Below are positions 1 to 5,789 of a stretch of 14,361 bases of DNA, in pieces. This stretch comes from a bacterium (GTDB taxonomy: Bacteria > UBP18 > UBA7526). Within the stretch, counting starts at the first letter, position 1; each line of letters begins with the position of its first letter. Both the position numbers and the translations under genes were made by a program. Below the pieces are notes generated by a model, which had not been told where the DNA came from, did not search any database, and saw nothing but the letters and a program-made list of their open reading frames with translations. Where the stretch lies: the NCBI GenBank assembly GCA_030615855.1, contig JAUWYL010000027.1:1-14361 (forward strand), given 5' to 3'.

Positions 1-1733
1 GTCAATCCCTCCCTGATATTGAAGGCTCGCTTGACATTCACCTGCCTCTCACCAATCTTCAATAGTTCCTCAACGCTCCCAAAGGCCTCTTCTCCTGTAG
101 CAAGAGGCATTATCTTTGCAAAGTCCTCTATCCAGAAGATGGGAGGCCAACCACAGGTATACCAGCAGACGACTAAGGCGTCTCTAATGGCGAAGATATC
201 TTCAGTAACCTTAACCGCATAGGCCTTGTAATTTTCCAAATAGGGGTTACAGAGTTCATTGAGTATTATTTCCTGCTTTTTCTTAGACTTACCTTTAAAG
301 AGATCCTTATATCTTTTTCTCGCTGCGGCCTTATAACCCAGTTGATCAACAGTGACCAAGGAGCGGAGGTGGTCTGCTCCCCGGGCACCGACAGCATGGG
401 TCAGGGCAACGGAGCGATGGGTCCTTCCGTCCTGACCGGAGACCTCCTGCCCCTTGACATGCATGGCGAATCTCTCCGTCCTCTTGCCTAACTTCTGGGA
501 GGCTCTCTTCACCCCTTCTGCTAATAGGTCGCCTATTCCTTCCCTCTTTGCTGTCTTATGAGTAAGGGCAACCACTGCCTCCTTATTTCCCCACCTAAGT
601 TCCAATCCATCACAATCCTCTTTGGTAATGAGACCATTCTCATAGCATTCCATCAAGAAAGAGATAGCAATACCTAAGGAAATCTGATCAATCCCATACT
701 TATTGCAGAGATCAGAGACATATAGAATCATGTCGTAATCATCGATTCCACAGTTGGAGCCAAAGGCCATGGTCCCCTCATACTCTGGACCCTCAGTGAC
801 CATATCCGGGGCCCAGGGATTGGAGTGGGAGGTAGTATAGACCTCTTTGCAGGCGTTGGAACAGCCGAAGCAGGCCCGCGGACGACCATTGAATTTTTCT
901 TTCAATATTTCCGCGGCAAGTTTATCTGCCCCCTCAAATACTCCTGTAGAATGGTTGCGAGTGACAAACTCTCCGATGGCCTGTTTGGCGCTCACCAAGA
1001 GGTTCGTTCCATAGGTGAACATCTGTCTGGCAGCCTCGTCCTCCTGCACCCTCTTATGGGCTTCCTTTGATAGTTCTACGAACTTATCAAAGTTGGTTAC
1101 ATTTATCCTTCCCGTTCCTCGGCAAGTAATGGCCTTGAGGTTCTTACTCCCCCAGACTGCCCCTTGACCACTGCGACCAAAGGCCCGATGGAGGTTGGAC
1201 ATAATGGAGGCGTATCCTACTAAGTTCTCTCCTCCCTGGCCGATGCATAACACCTGAGTTTCCTTATCCTCTTTCTGCAGTGCCAAGGTAACCTCTTTGG
1301 TATCCCTTCCCCAGAGATGCTTAGCATCCTTGATAGCCACCTCTTCATTGAATATCTCAATATAGACCGGCCTCTCTGCTCTTCCCTCAATAATGACGGC
1401 ATCGTATCCGGCATACTTTAGTTCAGCACCGAAGAATCCCCCACTATTTGCCTCCCCCCAGAATCCAGTGAGAGGAGATTTAGCCCCAATGGTGAATCTT
1501 CCAGAAGAAGGCCACAGGGTTCCGGTTAATGGGCCAGTGCCAATGACGATCTTATTTTTGGAGCCCAGCGGATCGATCCCTGGCTCTAGTTCCCGATAGA
1601 GATAATAAGCGGAGAAGCCGTTACCTCCGATGTAGTTCTTTACTACAAAGTCTGGTAACGGCTCCTTATTTATCTTCCCATTAGAGAGATTAATCCTTAA
1701 GATTTTACCTGTATAACCCTTTCCTTTGAACAT
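1..1733 (-). CDS. aor: Aldehyde ferredoxin oxidoreductase, tungsten/molybdopterin type (3' end missing)
   Basis: This gene encodes an aldehyde ferredoxin oxidoreductase, the cytoplasmic W-bis-pterin enzyme that oxidises aldehydes to acids and passes electrons to ferredoxin. It reads open from the start codon to the window edge for 577 codons; the family is about 600-640 residues, so only a short C-terminal tail is missing. The N-terminus (GYTGKILRINLSNGK) is typical. The [4Fe-4S] ligands C288, C291 and C295 (CFGCSNAC) are present, and the fourth is probably C523 in DALVVC. The segment TEGPEYEG near 313-320 matches the conserved active-site region. I prefer the ATG at 1733, which has a G-run upstream; an in-frame ATG at 1745 would add four residues. 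The polyferredoxin gene precedes it in the same direction, separated by three repeat arrays, so the two probably form an AorAB-type pair. Substrate specificity cannot be told from the sequence. Confidence 0.95.
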   Translation of the reverse strand, partial: MFKGKGYTGKILRINLSNGKINKEPLPDFVVKNYIGGNGFSAYYLYRELEPGIDPLGSKNKIVIGTGPLTGTLWPSSGRFTIGAKSPLTGFWGEANSGGFFGAELKYAGYDAVIIEGRAERPVYIEIFNEEVAIKDAKHLWGRDTKEVTLALQKEDKETQVLCIGQGGENLVGYASIMSNLHRAFGRSGQGAVWGSKNLKAITCRGTGRINVTNFDKFVELSKEAHKRVQEDEAARQMFTYGTNLLVSAKQAIGEFVTRNHSTGVFEGADKLAAEILKEKFNGRPRACFGCSNACKEVYTTSHSNPWAPDMVTEGPEYEGTMAFGSNCGIDDYDMILYVSDLCNKYGIDQISLGIAISFLMECYENGLITKEDCDGLELRWGNKEAVVALTHKTAKREGIGDLLAEGVKRASQKLGKRTERFAMHVKGQEVSGQDGRTHRSVALTHAVGARGADHLRSLVTVDQLGYKAAARKRYKDLFKGKSKKKQEIILNELCNPYLENYKAYAVKVTEDIFAIRDALVVCWYTCGWPPIFWIEDFAKIMPLATGEEAFGSVEELLKIGERQVNVKRAFNIREGL

Positions 1734-1762
1734 ATAAACCCCCATTCTAAGTTAAGTAATTT

Positions 1763-1794
1763 AGTTAACAAGTTGATAAGTTAATAAGTTAACA
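1763..1794. repeat. 8-bp tandem array, AGTTRAYA family (4 units)
   Basis: Four consecutive octamers are visible: AGTTAACA, AGTTGATA, AGTTAATA and AGTTAACA. The same family recurs at 5239-5278 in the leader of the preT gene. It lies just upstream of the AOR start on the minus strand. No coding or terminator function is apparent. Confidence 0.8.
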
Positions 1795-1814
1795 AGTCAG
1801 TGAAAATTCTCTAT

Positions 1815-1849
1815 TTGGTTATTGGAAATTAGAAATTGGATATTGGAAA
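1815..1849. repeat. 7-bp tandem array, TTGGAAA family (5 units)
   Basis: Five consecutive heptamers are visible: TTGGTTA, TTGGAAA, TTAGAAA, TTGGATA and TTGGAAA. The array sits between an octamer array at 1763-1794 and another at 1868-1907, so the spacer between the polyferredoxin and AOR genes consists almost wholly of three unrelated arrays. Confidence 0.75.
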
Positions 1850-1867
1850 TTAAATCACGTGGGCTTT

Positions 1868-1907
1868 ACTCCCACTTTCTCACCTGCTCACTTTCCCATT
1901 TTCTCAC
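1868..1907 (-). repeat. 8-bp tandem array, GTGAGAAA family (5 units), containing the ferredoxin stop codon
   Basis: Read on the minus strand, five consecutive octamers are present: GTGAGAAA, ATGGGAAA, GTGAGCAG, GTGAGAAA and GTGGGAGT. The TGA stop codon of the polyferredoxin gene (1904-1906) is the TGA inside the first unit, so the array starts within the coding region's last codons. Confidence 0.8.
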
Positions 1908-2389
1908 TCTTTGCTAATTAACTTAAGTAACTCCGGGAGATGCTCGATGCTTTCTCTTCGCTTGGCCATGGTTGCCTTATCTGCCTCTTCGTATTTAAGG
2001 GCCTCTGAGGGGCAGATCTTTACGCACTCCGGGTCACCATCACAGAGGTCACACTTAATGGGCCTCTTCTCCTCATCATCGAAGTGGATGGCACCAAAGG
2101 GGCAGGCAGAGACGCAGGCCTTACACCCGATGCAGAGATCGTAGTTAATGACTAAAGCAGCGGTCTCTTCATTCAGGGATATAGCATTCACCGGGCAGAC
2201 CGCCTGACAGGCTGGCTTCTCACACTGCTGGCAGACCATGGGCACATCCCGACTGATCTCATCGAACTTGATGAGAGCAATTCCGGAAAGAGAGGACTTA
2301 AAGGTCTGGTAATGCTTGGCACTACAGACCAGTTCACAATCCCGACAGCCAACACACTTACTGGCATCCACTATTAATATTTTGGCCAT
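1904..2389 (-). CDS. Polyferredoxin, AorA-like electron-transfer subunit (four 4Cys motifs)
   Basis: A 161-residue cytoplasmic iron-sulfur protein with sixteen cysteines in four clusters: C12/C15/C18/C22, C53/C56/C61/C65, C86/C89/C92/C96 and C113/C116/C122/C126. This can bind four [4Fe-4S] centres, as in the HycB/CooF/AorA group of electron carriers. No signal peptide or membrane segment is visible. Size and cluster pattern match the small AorA subunit that accompanies AOR in multi-subunit aldehyde oxidoreductases, and the AOR gene is directly downstream, so it most likely takes electrons from AOR. The start at 2389 has a GGAGG ribosome site about five bases upstream. Its TGA stop is contributed by a repeat unit (array 1868-1907). 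Assignment as an AOR partner rests on gene order; the ferredoxin-type fold is certain. Confidence 0.93.
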   Translation of the reverse strand: MAKILIVDASKCVGCRDCELVCSAKHYQTFKSSLSGIALIKFDEISRDVPMVCQQCEKPACQAVCPVNAISLNEETAALVINYDLCIGCKACVSACPFGAIHFDDEEKRPIKCDLCDGDPECVKICPSEALKYEEADKATMAKRRESIEHLPELLKLISKE

Positions 2390-2403
2390 AAAACCTCCAT
2401 AAA

Positions 2404-2526
2404 GGGTTAAGGGTTAAGAGTTAAGGGTTAAGGTTAGGTAGTTAGTTTAGTTGTTAGGTCAGGTAGTTGGTCTTTAAACACCTAACCCTTACCCAACTAC
2501 CAAACCCACTACTTTACCCTAACCCA
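2404..2526. repeat. Telomere-like GGGTTAA heptamers and a C-rich complementary half
   Basis: The left part has four consecutive heptamers (GGGTTAA, GGGTTAA, GAGTTAA, GGGTTAA) at 2404-2431, continuing into degenerate TTAGGTAG-like units. The right part (about 2480-2526) is C-rich and roughly complementary. A perfect 9-bp inverted repeat, GGTAGTTGG at 2462-2470 with CCAACTACC at 2493-2501, lies at the centre. It fills the spacer between preA and the polyferredoxin gene. The minus-strand transcript of 2485-2526 would carry five GGG runs and could form a G-quadruplex or a long imperfect hairpin. No terminator T-run follows. Confidence 0.75.
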
Positions 2527-2549
2527 ATTATCAAAGATGTTTCCTATTC

Positions 2550-3785
2550 TTAAACCGTGGCTATCTTGCGGGGCTTTTCGCTCTCTTTCAGTTCTATGCA
2601 GTCATCGATGGGACAGGCAGACTGACAGAGTCCACAGCCGAAGCACTTCTCCTCATCCACCTCTGGTCTGCGCTCTCTTCCCAATTCAATGGCCTGATGT
2701 CCTCCATCCTGGCAGGCGTAGTAACAGAGGCCACAGCGCACACACTTCTTGAGGTCGATGTGAGAGGTTACCCGATTCTTTCGGGAAAGGTCATCATGAC
2801 CAACAATGTAAGGCAGGGACTTACCGATGAGGTCCTTTACCCTGGAAATCCCCTTCTCCTCCATATAAAAGGCTAACCCTTCGCAGAGGTCCTCAATGAT
2901 GTCGTAGCCATAGTGCATGACCGCGGTGCAGAATTGGACGGTGGTTGCCCCACAAAGCATAAACTCTAAAGCATCTATCCAGTTGACCGCCCCGCCGGTT
3001 CCGGTAATGGGTAAGCCGACAGTCTTTGAGAGCTCAGAGATGACTTTTAAAGTAATGGGCTTAATAGCCGGACCGGATAGGCCGCTATAGGTTGTCTTTC
3101 CTGCTACATTGGGGTTGGGTATGAAGTTCTCAATGTCGATGCCCATTAAGGAAGGAATGGTATTCGAGGCGCAGATAGCGTCTGCTCCTCCCTTCTTAAC
3201 TGCATTGGCTACGGCAACGATATCCGCTACCATAGGGGTTATCTTGATTACTACTGGCGTTTTCTTGGCGGCGCTCTTTACCCATCTGGTCACCATCTCC
3301 GTAGCAGGAATAGACTGGGCGAGCATAGCTCCCGGAACCTCTCCCATAGAGCCCTGGGGACAGGAGAAGGAGCACTCTATGATGTCCACTCCAGCGGCCT
3401 TCAATCTCTTTACCAGATGTTGCCAATCCTCTTTCTTCGCTCCCATGATGCTGGCAGCAATTACTCTCTCATCCCCAAACTCCTTCTTTAAGACCTCTAT
3501 CCTCTTCTCCACAAGATCGATATGATGCTCACTGATGAGGTCAATGTTTCCCATCCCTACGACCTTTTTATTCTCAAAAGATAGACCGCTTATCATAGGA
3601 TAGACTAATTCTACCTTATTCTTTTCCACTGAGGTGGTCTTTAATACCGCCCCGGCCCATCCCATCTCCAATCCTCTCTTTAGCATATCCAGGTCATCTG
3701 TGGGTGGTGCCGCAGAGAGAATAAAGGGGTTATTAAATTTTACTCCACAGAACTCTATTCCTAAATTAACTGGTATAGTCTTCAT
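2550..3785 (-). CDS. preA: NAD-dependent dihydropyrimidine dehydrogenase, catalytic subunit PreA
   Basis: This protein reduces uracil or thymine to the 5,6-dihydro form (or the reverse) with electrons from the PreT partner. It has 411 residues, the length I recall for E. coli PreA. An N-terminal dihydroorotate-dehydrogenase-like FMN barrel begins around NNPFILSAAPP (18-28) and GWAGAVLKTTS. The active-site loop ECSFSCPQ places the catalytic cysteine at C142. Two C-terminal [4Fe-4S] motifs follow, CVRCGLCYYAC and CFGCGLCQSAC, then a final Cys in DDCIEL. The ATG at 3785 has an AAGGAGG site. The preT-like gene ends 80 bp upstream, across a heptamer array. No dihydropyrimidinase or ureidopropionase gene is visible, so full pyrimidine breakdown is not shown here. 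A related PreA-like role on another substrate remains possible. Confidence 0.93.
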   Translation of the reverse strand: MKTIPVNLGIEFCGVKFNNPFILSAAPPTDDLDMLKRGLEMGWAGAVLKTTSVEKNKVELVYPMISGLSFENKKVVGMGNIDLISEHHIDLVEKRIEVLKKEFGDERVIAASIMGAKKEDWQHLVKRLKAAGVDIIECSFSCPQGSMGEVPGAMLAQSIPATEMVTRWVKSAAKKTPVVIKITPMVADIVAVANAVKKGGADAICASNTIPSLMGIDIENFIPNPNVAGKTTYSGLSGPAIKPITLKVISELSKTVGLPITGTGGAVNWIDALEFMLCGATTVQFCTAVMHYGYDIIEDLCEGLAFYMEEKGISRVKDLIGKSLPYIVGHDDLSRKNRVTSHIDLKKCVRCGLCYYACQDGGHQAIELGRERRPEVDEEKCFGCGLCQSACPIDDCIELKESEKPRKIATV

Positions 3786-3809
3786 CGTCTTCCTCCTTAT
3801 TTAAAAATG

Positions 3810-3858
3810 GTTTACTGTTTACGGTTTACCGTTAACCGTACACTGTTCACCGTAAACT
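3810..3858. repeat. 7-bp tandem array, GTTTACC family (7 units)
   Basis: Seven consecutive heptamers are visible: GTTTACT, GTTTACG, GTTTACC, GTTAACC, GTACACT, GTTCACC and GTAAACT. Units towards the right drift to forms that pair with units on the left, so the transcript can fold back. The array ends seven bases from the preT stop codon. The same family occurs inside the deaminase coding region at 7049-7083. Confidence 0.85.
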
Positions 3859-3865
3859 TTCCTAC

Positions 3866-5218
3866 TTATCTTTTGCGCTTTAGGTAAGCATCAATGGCTT
3901 CTGCTGCGGCATTGCCATCAGCCACTGCCTGAACAGCAGTAGCTCCCCGATTGACAATGTCTCCCGCAGCAAAGACCCCGGGACGAGAAGTCTTAAAGGT
4001 TTTTTTCTTTGCTACGATATACCCTGGTCCAGCAGTCTCTATTCCTTTAAATCCTTTGACATTCCCGGTATCTGGTATCTGGCCGATGGCCTCGATTACC
4101 GTATCGACTTTAAGACTGAACTCTGTCCCTGGGATGGGAATGGCATTGGAGGGAATGAAGAGACCGGGCTTGCGCCACCTAATGCCTATTCCTTTATATC
4201 CCGTTACTCTTCCTTTTGAGCCTATAATCTTTAAAGGCATGACCCGGGTATTAATCTCCACTCCCTCTTCCCAACAGATCCTTCTCTCCTCTGGCGAGGA
4301 GGGCATCTCATCATAACCTTCCAGACAGACGAGATCGACTCTCTGCGCACCAAGCCGCAGAGCACAAGAGGCAGCATCCATGGCCACATCACCGCCACCG
4401 ATGACTACCACCCTCTTCCCAATCTTGGTCTGCTTCGTCCTCCCCTTATTAGTAATTACATCCTTCAAGAATTCTAAGGCGGTATAGACTCCTTTCAGAT
4501 TCTCACCAGGCAGGCCGATCTTCCTCGCCCCAGGTAATCCTACTCCAATGAATATGGCCTTAAAGTCTTTTTTGAAGAGTTCATCGATATTCATTATCTT
4601 TGTTTTACATCTTATCTTTACCCCTATTCTCTTTATATAACGAATTTCCTTCTGGACTGCAGAGGAAGGGAGCCGATGGGGAGGTATCCCATAGGTCAAT
4701 AATCCTCCTGGTTTGGCCTCGGCCTCAAAGATGGTAACCTCGTATCCTTTTTGAGCGAGATTGGCGGCCACTGCTAAGCCCGCCGGGCCAGAGCCGATTA
4801 TGGCTACCTTTATCCTTTGAGCGAATTGACGGGCTGATGGGCTGACGGATCGACGCAATTCAACATCAGCAACATATCTCTGTAGGGCAGCGATATTTAT
4901 GGGAATATCGATCTCGGTGTTACTACACTCTTTCTGGCAGAGTAGCTCCTGGGGACAGACCTTTCCACAGATTCCCGCCAAGACATTTGCCTCTCTAATC
5001 TCCCTTATAGCCCCCCTCAGGTTATGGAATCTTATCTTTCTGATAAATGCCTTAATATCCACTCCTGCTGGACATCCCTTGGTGCAAGGGGCATCCTCGC
5101 ACATCAGGCAGCGTGAGGCCTCCAGATAGGCTTGATGGGGCTCATAACATCGGTGAATCTCACGAAAACCCTTTTTTCTTTCTTCTGGTAGTAGAGTAGT
5201 GGCCGTCTTGTTTGACAT
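3866..5218 (-). CDS. preT: FAD/Fe-S NAD(P)H oxidoreductase, PreT / GltD-like
   Basis: A 450-residue flavoprotein that moves electrons between NAD(P)H and a partner enzyme. The N-terminal Fe-S domain has C37/C40/C45/C49 (CLMCEDAPCTKGC) and C84/C88/C94/C98. The FAD Rossmann motif is GSGPAG at 142-147 followed by an EAEAKPGG strand. The NAD(P) motif is GGGDVAM at 274-280. A C-terminal FAD contact, GVFAAGD, ends the fold. I chose the ATG at 5218 because AAGGAGGT lies seven bases upstream; a start at 5263 would read through the 8-bp repeat array and its residues look non-coding. PreA directly downstream makes PreT the best name (E. coli PreT is about 412 residues). GltD and the AorC flavin subunit of AOR complexes share this architecture, so it may serve the downstream AOR as well. 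Confidence 0.92.
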   Translation of the reverse strand: MSNKTATTLLPEERKKGFREIHRCYEPHQAYLEASRCLMCEDAPCTKGCPAGVDIKAFIRKIRFHNLRGAIREIREANVLAGICGKVCPQELLCQKECSNTEIDIPINIAALQRYVADVELRRSVSPSARQFAQRIKVAIIGSGPAGLAVAANLAQKGYEVTIFEAEAKPGGLLTYGIPPHRLPSSAVQKEIRYIKRIGVKIRCKTKIMNIDELFKKDFKAIFIGVGLPGARKIGLPGENLKGVYTALEFLKDVITNKGRTKQTKIGKRVVVIGGGDVAMDAASCALRLGAQRVDLVCLEGYDEMPSSPEERRICWEEGVEINTRVMPLKIIGSKGRVTGYKGIGIRWRKPGLFIPSNAIPIPGTEFSLKVDTVIEAIGQIPDTGNVKGFKGIETAGPGYIVAKKKTFKTSRPGVFAAGDIVNRGATAVQAVADGNAAAEAIDAYLKRKR

Positions 5219-5238
5219 AATATACCTCCTTGTAAAAT

Positions 5239-5278
5239 AGTTGACAAGTTGACAAGTTAACAAGTTGAAGAGTTGAAA
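5239..5278. repeat. 8-bp tandem array, AGTTRAYA family (5 units)
   Basis: Five consecutive octamers are visible: AGTTGACA, AGTTGACA, AGTTAACA, AGTTGAAG and AGTTGAAA. It is the same family as 1763-1794. It lies in the predicted 5' leader of the preT transcript, ending about ten bases from the ribosome binding site. Confidence 0.82.
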
Positions 5279-5281
5279 AAT

Positions 5282-5318
5282 CTAACAAACTAACAAGCAA
5301 GCAAACTAACAAACTAAG
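5282..5318. repeat. 8-bp tandem array, CTAACAAA family (4 units plus a partial)
   Basis: Consecutive octamers CTAACAAA, CTAACAAG, CAAGCAAA and CTAACAAA are followed by CTAAG. It adjoins the AGTTRAYA array with a few bases between them, and also lies in the predicted preT leader. Confidence 0.78.
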
Positions 5319-5350
5319 ATTCTTTACTCACCCCTGTTTCCTACTTGAAA

Positions 5351-5379
5351 AGTATACTTTAAAATGTTTTTAGGGTCAA
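5351..5379 (-). promoter_or_regulatory. Predicted sigma70-type promoter of the preT-preA-ferredoxin-AOR operon
   Basis: On the minus strand TTGACC (5374-5379) and TATACT (5351-5356) are separated by exactly 17 bp. Both boxes are close to the TTGACA/TATAAT consensus. A transcript would start near 5344 and carry a leader of about 125 nt made largely of two octamer arrays. The -10 box lies inside a perfect 12-bp palindrome, AAAGTATACTTT (5349-5360), a possible operator. No start site was measured. Confidence 0.65.
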
Positions 5380-5435
5380 CCCCGCTCCTTCCCAAATATG
5401 GAATTATGTCATAAAGAAGGGGCGGGGTCAAGTCC
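5373..5435. repeat. Inverted repeat with GGGTCAA flanks (possible REP-like element)
   Basis: Arms ACCCCGCTCCTTC (5379-5391) and GAAGGGGCGGGGT (5416-5428) pair over 13 positions with one G-T wobble across a 24-base loop. GGGTCAA occurs in the same orientation at 5373-5379 and 5425-5431. It lies between the DUF5684-like gene and preT. It lacks a T-run after either arm, so it is not a convincing terminator. Short GGGTCAAGTCC-containing palindromes of this sort accompany REP-associated transposases in some genomes; that link is from memory and no transposase is present. Confidence 0.55.
5403..5431 (-). promoter_or_regulatory. Second possible tandem promoter upstream of preT
   Basis: TTGACC (5426-5431) and CATAAT (5403-5408) on the minus strand are separated by 17 bp, with TG one base before the -10 box (extended -10). 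It lies 52 bp upstream of the stronger promoter and starts in the second GGGTCAA copy, so it may be a by-product of duplicated sequence instead of an active promoter. Confidence 0.4.
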
Positions 5436-5456
5436 TTTCCTCGGTAAAGATTTGCT

Positions 5457-5783
5457 TTACTTGGAAAACGCCAAGTAGCCAGGAATAATCAGGTTGACGA
5501 AGGGAACAATCATCAGTATTCCTATCCAGCTTGCCTTTCCTCGGGCTTGGGCAACTCCCATCCAAACAATGATGGTGATGACGATATTGACAAGCGGAAT
5601 GAGAAAGAGAAGCAACCACCAGCCAGGCTTACCAGCTACTTTACAGAGTAGGTAGACATTGGCTATTGGTATCCAGGCCAGCCAGCCATTCTTGGTATTC
5701 GTCTTTTTTGCCATAGTTTGGAGGGCAATGGCCAGATAGACATAGATTCCCAGATAAACGATAACCTGCAAAAAATTACCCAT
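5457..5783 (-). CDS. Small multi-pass membrane protein, DUF5684-like
   Basis: A 108-residue hydrophobic protein of unknown function. Hydrophobic segments are visible at about 4-22, 34-49, 55-76 and 86-105, suggesting three to four membrane helices. The motifs NGWLAWIPIANVYLLCKVAGKPGWW and IPLVNI resemble DUF5684 proteins, where aromatic and proline-rich turns join helices. The start at 5783 is well supported: its ribosome site AAGGAGGTGA overlaps the stop codon of the preceding deaminase gene, only six bases away, so translation of the two is probably coupled. That coupling suggests a related role, perhaps in transport or membrane placement, but nothing in the protein shows a substrate. The family call is from memory of the motif pattern and is moderately secure. 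Confidence 0.82.
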   Translation of the reverse strand: MGNFLQVIVYLGIYVYLAIALQTMAKKTNTKNGWLAWIPIANVYLLCKVAGKPGWWLLLFLIPLVNIVITIIVWMGVAQARGKASWIGILMIVPFVNLIIPGYLAFSK

Positions 5784-5789
5784 ATCTAC

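Noticed and set aside
2404-2431. Chromosome end or linear-replicon telomere
   Set aside because: The heptamers are few, internal, flanked by operon genes on both sides and only one of many unrelated short arrays here.
3109-3525. A plus-strand open frame of 138 codons opposite preA
   Set aside because: It lies wholly within the well-supported preA gene on the other strand, has no family motif, and its sequence follows from preA codon use.
5219-5263. Longer start for the preT-like protein at 5263
   Set aside because: The extra 15 residues translate the AGTTRAYA repeat array and the ribosome site; the ATG at 5218 has an almost perfect AAGGAGGT at good distance.
5379-5428. Rho-independent terminator after the DUF5684-like gene
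   Set aside because: The stem is GC-rich but the loop is long (24 bases) and no T-run follows the second arm on the minus strand.
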